NCBI GenBank assembly: GCA_910575755.1
Contig: CAJTFO010000005.1
Coordinates: 1-64,000 of the forward strand
Direction of reading: 5' to 3'
DNA length: 64,000 bases
Source: Desulfovibrionaceae bacterium
GTDB lineage: Bacteria > Desulfobacterota > Desulfovibrionia > Desulfovibrionales > Desulfovibrionaceae
Shown here: positions 53,601 to 60,435 of the stretch, piece by piece
How positions within the stretch are numbered: position 1 is the stretch's first letter
How the letters are laid out: the number at the start of each line of letters is the position of its first letter
Notes under the pieces: model-generated
The model's input: only the letters and a program-made list of their open reading frames with translations
What the model was told of the DNA's origin: nothing
Databases searched by the model: none
Position numbers and translations under genes: made by a program

Positions 53601-54200
53601 CGGAGTCATGTCATCGCCGTTTTCTTCGCAGATGGCTTTATAAGCGCCGCGCACGGCTTCATCCACTTCCGCCGGCACGTCCACGGACAGAATGGCGGCC
53701 TGCACCATCACTGAACGCTTGCGCAACTGATCAATACCTTCGGGCGACGTGGCGAAACCTTCCACAATATTATTGATGAAGGTTCTCAGTTTGGTATGGG
53801 CCTGTTCCCCCTCGGCCTTGGCGGCTTCGTGAATCTGTTTGCCCAGCTGGCGCACAAATTTCTGCAAAAAATCCGGATCCTGGTTGATTTCAGGATCATT
53901 CCAGTCAATACGGCCATATTCCTTGTCCACCACGGAACGTACAACGCGACCGTTGACCTTGGTTTCATCCAGCAGACGGTGAAAGGCCAGCGAGGAGATG
54001 GCGCGAAAATACGGCGCCTGGATGCCCTCAATCTGACTGATCAGAGCCGTATTGTAATTTTTGCCACCGACAAGCAGCTCCGCCTCTGGGCCAAGGCTCA
54101 CGATGTCCGCGCCGGTCAGCACCAGCTTTTTCTGGATCAAATCGACAGAATCTGCCTTGGGCTTGGCCTGCGCGGTTTTGGCGGCGGGACTTTTAGCCAT
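50625..54200 (-). CDS. Long PEP-synthase-like protein with helical insertion
   Basis: This encodes 1191 residues; known PEP synthases have about 800. The N-terminal ATP-grasp part (about 30-440) includes VAVRSSAAGEDS and FSADTATGCRG. The swivelling domain has phosphohistidine His527 in GGDTSHAAITSRELG. A helical insertion of roughly 220 residues (about 640-860) splits the C-terminal barrel, which resumes with ITYRTTDFKSNEYRNLLGG and holds the catalytic Cys in GFCGQGVSN. The reaction is expected to be pyruvate + ATP to PEP + AMP + Pi. The start has GGAGG upstream. It lies 93 bases from pyruvate carboxylase, on the same strand. Confidence 0.85.
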   Translation of the reverse strand: MAKSPAAKTAQAKPKADSVDLIQKKLVLTGADIVSLGPEAELLVGGKNYNTALISQIEGIQAPYFRAISSLAFHRLLDETKVNGRVVRSVVDKEYGRIDWNDPEINQDPDFLQKFVRQLGKQIHEAAKAEGEQAHTKLRTFINNIVEGFATSPEGIDQLRKRSVMVQAAILSVDVPAEVDEAVRGAYKAICEENGDDMTPVAVRSSAAGEDSRKKAFAGLQDTYLNMVGADRVVEAYHWDCSSAYNLRSMTYRREAILDALARAEESGDESIADLAKKEWAIEHTSLSVCMMQMINPVISGTAFSADTATGCRGTDRKDLVSIDTSYGLGEAVVGGKVTPDKLYVFQRDDGSEVVIRQMGCKDMKIVYDEKGGTREVPVPELEALRWALSLSQAERVAKGVRAVSKAYGGMIMDTEFCIDANDKLWFVQARPETRWNEELELHPTTIFMRRREVDAKAASVAEVLVEGNGASRGAGQGTVRFLRSALELNKVTKGDVLAAERTDPDMVPGMRVASAIMADVGGDTSHAAITSRELGIAAVIGIQRVDVLRALDGAEVTVDGTRGRVYRGLLPLHQVGGEMDVAKLPFTKTKVGLVLADVGQALFLSRLRDHPQFEVGLLRAEFMLGNISIHPQALEAFDNGELDVVVQAKLRELEGRLSKVLREQMAAGLIIFNFNLREYVGEVTGLAAEVNALADADKNLSAEEVLLQHRKMRELDHKIDQHMEMASRRIEVLKTSPDLADHVRIIMGYDDELALLSSADPESAKRAAEIEASVEAHVQRIQALPAVVKLLENIRHLREEIGLRTGLKKEMDDVRNMPEKIRSIIKARGFRTGKEHYVQTLAQNLALFAMAFYGKPITYRTTDFKSNEYRNLLGGNLFEQQEANPMLGYRGVSRNIHDWEIEAFKLARGVYGGSNLRMMLPFVRTLEEARSMRCYLDQVHKLKSGQDGLKIILMSELPSNAILAKQFISEFDGFSIGSNDMTQMILATDRDNARLAHIYDEEDPAVVWAILVSIFTGQKYGKKIGFCGQGVSNSVILRGLVAIAGITSASVVPDTYYQTVFDIAAVEQENIPTSQLGKWLGQQHHKRLAELVEKAGYGHILKKYKEPQDIQEWYEGELQRRHEQLREHLDTPKEDFYRSELQSFRSSFHKPVIYATWNWDDTVLDALHQSGFANFEEQAKALEVSRELNA

Positions 54201-54293
54201 GACTTCCTCCGGTTTGGCGGGAAAGAGCATTTTTCTTTGTCAGAATACTATACCCGTAAGGGAAAACTGTCCACAAATTCGCGGCACGCGGTT

Positions 54294-57200
54294 TTAACTC
54301 ACCTGAGAGCCGCAATAGGGGCAAAATGCAGCCGTATCCATGGGTATGGGCTGCCCGCAGGCCTCGTTGCGACATATGCGCGGCACCGGCCCGAGTTCCA
54401 CGATCAATTCCCCTTCGCGTACAGAAACCATTTGCTTGCTTTCCTTGAAGTCGGCGGTTTTGAGGACGCGCTTGACAATGCCGTCCACCGGAGCCAGCAC
54501 CGCCTTTTCCTGTTTCATGATCGAAACATTGAAAAGCTCCTCGCCGGCTTTGACCACATCGCCGGGGTGCACATACATAACCCACAAGTCGCCGTTGCTG
54601 GGCGCGGGCACATGGTACTGGTTGGAAGGATCAGCCATCAGCGCGCCCTTGCCCTTCTGATCCGTGGGCTGACTGACCTGCACCTCGCAACTCATGAATT
54701 CCGAATCAAGCACATACCGGCAGATGGAAATGCCCGCCTCATTGGGACGCGAAATGCTCAACAGCGTCAGGTGGTGGGGTTTGCCGCTGGTTTCGTTGAA
54801 ATACAGATTTTGTCCCACTTTCAGCCCTTCAAACCAGACGTGCAGCGGCAGATTGTTGGGGTCGCCGAATTGAGTTCTGAACTGAATGGTTTTCAGGGCG
54901 TCGGCCGGATGGTTGAGGTACAGCACGAATTCTTCAGCATTGGGCGGCCTCTTGAGAATTTCCGTGCAGGCCTTCTGCTCCGCGGCCAGATTGATATCCG
55001 CCAGGGACTCCAGAGGCGAATTTTCAGTGCGCCTGGCAATGGCGCCTTTCCAGTCGGAACCGAAAGCGCTTTCATAAACCCAGTCCGCCGGAAATCCCAG
55101 CGGCAGCTTGCCGAATTTGCCCAGCAGCAGGTTGCGGAAAGCGTCATTGCAATCCTGGTAAATGGAAAGACGGGCGTGGCGCATCTCAGGCGTGAGCTCA
55201 GTTTCCGGCGTGCGGGTTACTTCACCCAGAACTTCAAGCAGATAGCGCACTTCATCCTCGCCGCCGCGCTTCCAGGCTCCGGTCACGGCCAGGAAAGCCG
55301 TGTTCCAGGTAATCTGCGAACCGGGCGTTACGTCATGATAGCGCACAATCTGCCGGGTGCCTTCCAGAAATTTGAGCATATAGGGCAGCAAGTGAATGTA
55401 GCCCTGCTTCATGGCCCCTTCCTGCGAAGAGGATGTGGCCCCGCCGGGCATGCCGTGCAGGGTGACGTCATAATCTATTCCCTGGAAGTACGGCGCGCAG
55501 TAGCGGTCGTAATACGGCATGATCTGTTTGCAGACAAAATTGGCGTCGCGAATGGCATTTTTATTCAAGTGACACTGCAACCCCAGTTCGTCCTCAAGAT
55601 AGGCCATGGTGGAGAGCGCATCGCCCTGTCCGTATGAGCGCACCGCGGAGCCCAGCCCCACATCTAGAATATGCGCCCCAGCCTTGGCCGCTGCGCCGCA
55701 GGCGGGCACAAACAGGCCGTCTGTGTAATGACGGTGATAATGCAGCACCAGCTCCGGCCAGGCCTTGCGCAACGCGCCCACCAGTTCGGTCATGAAACGC
55801 GGCGGACACACGCCGCCCATGTCTTTAAGGCCCAGAATGATGTGGCGCGAGGCCTCTCTGGGGTCCACGCCCATCACGTCGCCCACCATGCGCAAAATGG
55901 CTTCGGTAACGCTGAGATAATGCGCCGTGTCAAACCCTCTGGTCCAGGACAGGGACAATGCGGGCTGGAAGATGACATCCTTGCGGGCCATGACCACTTC
56001 CGCGATGGGCCGCATGTTTTCCACATGGTTGAGGAAGTCGAAGCAGCGCACCACCTGATAGTGGTCGCAGATCATTTCTCCGGTCTTGCGCATCAGGTTG
56101 CGCGGCTGGGGGGTATATCCCAGCACGTTGGTGGAGCGCACCAGCAACTGTTTGAGCGTCTTGGGCGCGAAGCTGTTCCACTCCCTGGCTTCTGTGAAGG
56201 GATAGGTCATATTGGCCATCATGGCCACATGAAAATGCGCGCCGCCGCCATTTTCAATGGAAAAATACCCCACATTGTCCAGATAGGGACCGATCAGCCT
56301 GTCCTCGGCCAGGCGGAAGCGATTGCCGGAATTGGACTGGGTAAAATCCCGCGGGGTGGTGTCGGTGAAATGCACATAGCCGGAGTCACGGATATAATCC
56401 AGCGTCGCCAGCCTGTCGCCCTGCGGATAGGGTGAAGGCTGCCGACGGGCCGCCGTGCTGATGGCTGGCAGCACTGGTTCAAATGGCCCGAGGCAGGGCG
56501 TGGTGCTTGAGCGGTATTCCCCAAGCTGCACATAGGGATTGAATCCCTTGGCCGAGATTTCGGCCACAAGCCGAGCCAGCCGCTCTCCTTCCGGGGCCAG
56601 GTCCGTATAGAGCATCAGTTCCGGATGATCGGCGATAAAATTGGTGTTGATGTCGCCCTTGCGGAACAGGGGATTTTTGATGACCTTGCGGAAAAAGGGA
56701 ATGGTGGTCTTGATGCCGCCGATGACGTATTCGCCCAGCGCGCGGTCCATGATGCCAAGCGTCTTTTCCCAGTCATGAGCATAGGCGATCAGCAGCGCGC
56801 CCGCGGAATCGTAGTTGGCCGGAAATTCATAGCCGGCGCTGATATTGGAGTCCAGGCGCACGCCAAGGCCGCCGGGCGAGACATAGCGCGATATCAGGCC
56901 GGAATTGGGCAGGAAGTTATCCTGCGGATTCTCGCAGTTGATGCGCACCTGCATGGCGCAGTACGAGGGACGGAGATCTTCCTCCCGGTAGCGCAGTTCC
57001 GCCCCGAAAGCCACGGCGATTTGTTCTTCCACCAGGTCGATGCCATACCGGCATTCGGTAATGCCGTGCTCGACCTGAAGCCGGGTGTTCACCTCAATCA
57101 GATAGGGCGCACCGTCAGGCGTGACCAGAAATTCCACCGTGGCCAGCGAATGATAGCCCACGGCGCGCACCAGGCGGCGGGAATAATCCTTGAGGCGCTC

Positions 57201-57995
57201 ACGCAGCTCACGGGTCACGCCCGTCCAGGGCGACGGGGTGATTTCGATCAGCTTCTGATGATTGCGCTGCACGGTGCAGTCGCGCTCATCAAAGGCAAAA
57301 ACATTGCCATACATGTCGGCAATGACCTGAATTTCAATATGGCGCACGCCGTCCAGAAATTTTTCCACAAAAAGACGCGGATTGCCGAAAGACGCCTGAG
57401 CCATGGAAGATGCCTTGAAAAAGGCCTCATCCAGCTCAGCTTCATTATGGATGGCGAAAATTCCCCTGCCGCCTCCGCCCCCTTCGGCCTTGAGCATGAT
57501 GGGCAGGCCGATTTCACTGATCAGACGGCGCGCCGTGGGGATGTCCACCGCGCCGTCTGAGCCGGGCACCACCGGAATGCCCAGTCTGCGCGCCACCTCG
57601 CGCGCCTGAACCTTGTTGCCCAGCAGGTTCATGGCTTCGGCCGTGGCGCCGATGAAGGTAATGCCGGCTTCCTTGCAACGCTGGGGAAAGCGCGTGTCCT
57701 CGGAGGCAAAGCCCCAGCCGGGATGAATGCCCACCACGCCACGCTGTCTGGCCAGATCAATAATTCTGTCTATATCCAGATAGGCGCGCGGCTCGCTGCC
57801 CAGCAGAATCAGCTCCTGAGCCGTGGAAGCGGCGGGCGCGGTTTTGTCCACGTCCGTGGCGGTCATGGCTGCCACCGCATCAAAGCGCTCCCGGATGGAA
57901 CGGCAGATGCGCCGGGCCGGAATGCCCCGGTTCGCCACAAGAATGACCTTGCCCTTCAGAAAATCCTGAACTTCCGCGAATGTCTTGTTGGCCAT
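54294..57995 (-). CDS. pyc: Pyruvate carboxylase with C-terminal zinc ribbon
   Basis: This encodes 1233 residues: biotin carboxylase (1-470; EGGGGGRGI, EVNTRLQVEHGITE), carboxyltransferase (about 560-900; HMPGGATSSSQ-like LHGMPGGATSSSQEG), and a biotinyl domain ending at about 1200. The attachment site reads VSIMKQEKAV with Lys1161, whereas the usual motif is AMKM. After it comes a feature normal Pyc lacks: four Cys (1208, 1213, 1225, 1228; C-x4-C-x11-C-x2-C) forming a likely zinc ribbon. It carboxylates pyruvate to oxaloacetate. birA lies directly upstream on the same strand. Confidence 0.92.
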   Translation of the reverse strand: MANKTFAEVQDFLKGKVILVANRGIPARRICRSIRERFDAVAAMTATDVDKTAPAASTAQELILLGSEPRAYLDIDRIIDLARQRGVVGIHPGWGFASEDTRFPQRCKEAGITFIGATAEAMNLLGNKVQAREVARRLGIPVVPGSDGAVDIPTARRLISEIGLPIMLKAEGGGGGRGIFAIHNEAELDEAFFKASSMAQASFGNPRLFVEKFLDGVRHIEIQVIADMYGNVFAFDERDCTVQRNHQKLIEITPSPWTGVTRELRERLKDYSRRLVRAVGYHSLATVEFLVTPDGAPYLIEVNTRLQVEHGITECRYGIDLVEEQIAVAFGAELRYREEDLRPSYCAMQVRINCENPQDNFLPNSGLISRYVSPGGLGVRLDSNISAGYEFPANYDSAGALLIAYAHDWEKTLGIMDRALGEYVIGGIKTTIPFFRKVIKNPLFRKGDINTNFIADHPELMLYTDLAPEGERLARLVAEISAKGFNPYVQLGEYRSSTTPCLGPFEPVLPAISTAARRQPSPYPQGDRLATLDYIRDSGYVHFTDTTPRDFTQSNSGNRFRLAEDRLIGPYLDNVGYFSIENGGGAHFHVAMMANMTYPFTEAREWNSFAPKTLKQLLVRSTNVLGYTPQPRNLMRKTGEMICDHYQVVRCFDFLNHVENMRPIAEVVMARKDVIFQPALSLSWTRGFDTAHYLSVTEAILRMVGDVMGVDPREASRHIILGLKDMGGVCPPRFMTELVGALRKAWPELVLHYHRHYTDGLFVPACGAAAKAGAHILDVGLGSAVRSYGQGDALSTMAYLEDELGLQCHLNKNAIRDANFVCKQIMPYYDRYCAPYFQGIDYDVTLHGMPGGATSSSQEGAMKQGYIHLLPYMLKFLEGTRQIVRYHDVTPGSQITWNTAFLAVTGAWKRGGEDEVRYLLEVLGEVTRTPETELTPEMRHARLSIYQDCNDAFRNLLLGKFGKLPLGFPADWVYESAFGSDWKGAIARRTENSPLESLADINLAAEQKACTEILKRPPNAEEFVLYLNHPADALKTIQFRTQFGDPNNLPLHVWFEGLKVGQNLYFNETSGKPHHLTLLSISRPNEAGISICRYVLDSEFMSCEVQVSQPTDQKGKGALMADPSNQYHVPAPSNGDLWVMYVHPGDVVKAGEELFNVSIMKQEKAVLAPVDGIVKRVLKTADFKESKQMVSVREGELIVELGPVPRICRNEACGQPIPMDTAAFCPYCGSQVS

Positions 57996-58001
57996 GCCTT
58001 T

Positions 58002-58835
58002 TCAGCCCTTTATATGTAGTCTTTCGGAAAGCCGGAGGCTCCCGCTCAGCCATTCCTCGCAACGCCCATTGCGCCACAGAAGCAGCCCGCCAGCCGGCGT
58101 CAGCCCTTCCAGCCTGCCGCGCACGCTGCCTTCTCCGTCAGCCAGATGCACATGGCGACCGCGCCAGAGCAATACCTCCTCTGCCCTCTTTTTCCACTGG
58201 TCGGCCAGAGAATGCCCATTATCATATGCTGAATGCATATGCTTTACAAGTCGCCGCCAGAGAAACTCGGCCAAGGGAACGGAATGGGTTGAAACGGCGC
58301 TCAGGCTCGCGGCAGGCATGGCCGCGTCAGGCCGCAATGCGGCGTCAGGCGGCGCGCTGTTCACATTGACGCCAATGCCGGCCAGCAGTATGCCGCCCCG
58401 CTCTTCCAGCAGTATGCCCGCCAGCTTGCGCGTTCCGTCCGGCAGACAAAGCGCCAGATCATTGGGCCACTTGAGCAGCACCGGCCAGCCTTCAGCGCGC
58501 AGGGCGTCGGCCAGCAGCAGCCCCATGACCGGAGCCGCCGCCGTACTGTCGAAAGGCGGCCGTACGGGCAGGCGTAATGCGGCATAAATATTTCCCGGCG
58601 GCGACGCCCAGAACCGCCGTAATTGCCCGCGTCCCGCCGTCTGGCTGACGGCCTGAACACTGTCCCAGACCTTCAGCCAATCACGCGCGGCTAAAAGAAA
58701 GGCCACGTCCAGACAGGATGAAACCTCGCCGAAACGCCAGACAAAAGGCGCATGGACAGCGCCCGCGTCAGTGCCGGCCGCAGCGATATTCCGAGAGCTT
58801 TTCCCCCATTGCGGGCTGTGGCATACTGAGTTCAT
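58002..58835 (-). CDS. birA: Biotin-protein ligase BirA (no DNA-binding domain)
   Basis: This encodes 277 residues of a catalytic-only ligase: VSQTAGRGQLRRFW (biotinyl-adenylate loop), LKWPNDLAL, KLAGILLEER and GIGVNVNS, followed by the SH3-like C-terminal domain. It attaches biotin to the Lys of Pyc, the next gene six bases downstream. No N-terminal helix-turn-helix is present, so it cannot be the bio-operon repressor. The only ATG, at 58835, overlaps by two bases the start of the divergent nucleotidyltransferase gene; residues 1-28 before the core are not typical of the family. Confidence 0.88.
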   Translation of the reverse strand: MNSVCHSPQWGKSSRNIAAAGTDAGAVHAPFVWRFGEVSSCLDVAFLLAARDWLKVWDSVQAVSQTAGRGQLRRFWASPPGNIYAALRLPVRPPFDSTAAAPVMGLLLADALRAEGWPVLLKWPNDLALCLPDGTRKLAGILLEERGGILLAGIGVNVNSAPPDAALRPDAAMPAASLSAVSTHSVPLAEFLWRRLVKHMHSAYDNGHSLADQWKKRAEEVLLWRGRHVHLADGEGSVRGRLEGLTPAGGLLLWRNGRCEEWLSGSLRLSERLHIKG

Positions 58836-59955
58836 GGAACTTTACCTCGTGGGCGGGGCCGTGCGTGATCTGCTGCTGGGCCGCGTCCCTGTTGAACTGG
58901 ATTTTGCCTTTTCCGGCGCCATGGCCGATTTCCTGGCCGCCCACCCCGATGCCCGTCCAGTGGGCAAAAGCGTACGCGTCTGTCTCTGGCGCGGCCACGA
59001 GTGCATGCCGTTGCGCGGCGGCAGTCTGGCGGCGGATCTGCTGGCCAGGGATCTCACTGTCAATGCCATGGCTCTAGACAGTCACGGTTTGCTGCACGTC
59101 CATCCCCAGGCCCTGGCGGACCTGCGCGCTCGCCGGCTGCGGCCTGCCTCGCCCACGGCGCTGTCCGACGACCCCGCGCGGGTGTTCCGACTGGCCCGTT
59201 TTGCGGCGTGCTGGCCGGACTGGCAGGTGGATGAGGAAGCGTACGCGCAGATGCGCGCCCTGCCCGCGGTCGCGCTGGCGGCTCTTCCTGCGGAGCGGGT
59301 GGGACGCGAACTGCGTAAAGCTCTGGCCGCGCCCCTGCCCGGCCGCTTTCTTGAAACGCTGGCGGAGGGAAACGCCCTGACGCCCTGGTTCGCGGAACTG
59401 GAGACGGCCGCGGCAATTCCAGCCGGACCCGCGCCCTGGCATGACAGTTCCGTCCTGGGGCACACCATGCGAATCATGAATCTGACAGCCGGCGCCCCGC
59501 TGGCCGTCTGGATGGCGCTCTGTCATGATCTGGGAAAAATCGGCACGGCCCCGCACCTGCTGCCGCACCATTACGGCCACGAGCAACGCGGCGCTGCCTT
59601 GGCGTCGAACCTGGTCCAGCGCCTGCGCCTGCCCGCTCTTTTCCGTAAAGCCGGCGCGCTGGCCGCCGCCGAACACATGAAGGCCGGCATGCTGCCGCGC
59701 CTGCGTCCCGGAACCCGGCGCGATTTGCTCTGGCGCGTCCATCAGGCCGGCCTAAGTGCGCCCTTCTGGCGGATGGTCGACGCCGACAGCAAAAGTCAGA
59801 TCAGCGCAGAGGCCCGCCGCCAGCTGGACGCCCTGCTGGCTGTGCGGCTGCCGCCGCAATGGCGTAACAAGGGTGAACTGTCCGCGCGCAAGCTGCGTGA
59901 GCTGCATTGCCGGACACTGGCGGAGCAGCCTGTCCATCCCGCTCCGTCAGCGTGA
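58834..59955 (+). CDS. tRNA nucleotidyltransferase with HD domain, CC-adding type likely
   Basis: This encodes 373 residues: the class II head (LYLVGGAVRDLLLGR near residue 3), ARDLTVNAMAL, DDPARVFRLARFAA, then an HD domain (WHDSSVLGHTMRIM; MALCHDLGKIG; HYGHEQRGA). The catalytic motif that is Asp-x-Asp in almost all members reads VELDFAFSG, that is Glu-x-Asp. The start at 58834 leads straight into the nucleotide-binding strand, as usual. With the DHH-fused enzyme at 15.6 kb, a division into CC- and A-adding activity is likely; if the Glu is not tolerated the protein may have another role. Confidence 0.8.
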   Translation: MELYLVGGAVRDLLLGRVPVELDFAFSGAMADFLAAHPDARPVGKSVRVCLWRGHECMPLRGGSLAADLLARDLTVNAMALDSHGLLHVHPQALADLRARRLRPASPTALSDDPARVFRLARFAACWPDWQVDEEAYAQMRALPAVALAALPAERVGRELRKALAAPLPGRFLETLAEGNALTPWFAELETAAAIPAGPAPWHDSSVLGHTMRIMNLTAGAPLAVWMALCHDLGKIGTAPHLLPHHYGHEQRGAALASNLVQRLRLPALFRKAGALAAAEHMKAGMLPRLRPGTRRDLLWRVHQAGLSAPFWRMVDADSKSQISAEARRQLDALLAVRLPPQWRNKGELSARKLRELHCRTLAEQPVHPAPSA

Positions 59956-59959
59956 CGCA

Positions 59960-60433
59960 TCAAAACGCCGACACAAGCCGCGCGGCGGCAAAGCAGGCCG
60001 CGCACAGCCGGTCCATGGCGGGGCCGTGATCCAGACCGGCCAGATGCCCCATGCCGTGGGCCAAAAGGCGCAAAACATGTTCCGTCGGTTCCTGCCCATA
60101 GAGCAGGCATTCGCGCGCCAGCGTATCCAGAGAAAGCAGCAGAATGCCCGGAAGGCCCTCGCCGCCGGGAAAAGAAAGCACATTGGTAGGGCCCATGCAG
60201 CCCATGAAACGAAGATTGGCAGCGCTCATGGCCGCATCGTTCAGCAGATGCAGCTCAATGCGCTCAGGCGCGGGAACGCCGTTTTCGGCCAGCGCGCGCA
60301 ACATGCTGCCCAGCAGGAACGTCAACTCACGGCGGCCCAGGGGCAATAACCAGGCATGGGCTGCGTAATGCCCCAGGATGCACACATTGCTTTCACCGTG
60401 TACGGCGTCCGCGCCTGCGCCTCGCCTGTTCAT
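59960..60433 (-). CDS. ybeY: Endoribonuclease YbeY
   Basis: This encodes 157 residues with the zinc-binding motif LLAHGMGHLAGLDHG (H-x3-H-x5-H) near 130 and TNVLSFPGGEG before it. YbeY processes 16S rRNA 3' ends and takes part in ribosome quality control. The gene begins two bases after the 7TM-HD gene stop. The order phoH - 7TM-HD - ybeY is widely conserved, which supports all three assignments. Confidence 0.9.
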   Translation of the reverse strand: MNRRGAGADAVHGESNVCILGHYAAHAWLLPLGRRELTFLLGSMLRALAENGVPAPERIELHLLNDAAMSAANLRFMGCMGPTNVLSFPGGEGLPGILLLSLDTLARECLLYGQEPTEHVLRLLAHGMGHLAGLDHGPAMDRLCAACFAAARLVSAF

Positions 60434-60435
60434 CC

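Noticed and set aside
53796-55637. Long open frame opposite the PEP-synthase-like and pyc genes
   Set aside because: Antisense shadow; it crosses the boundary between the two real genes and has no recognisable motif.
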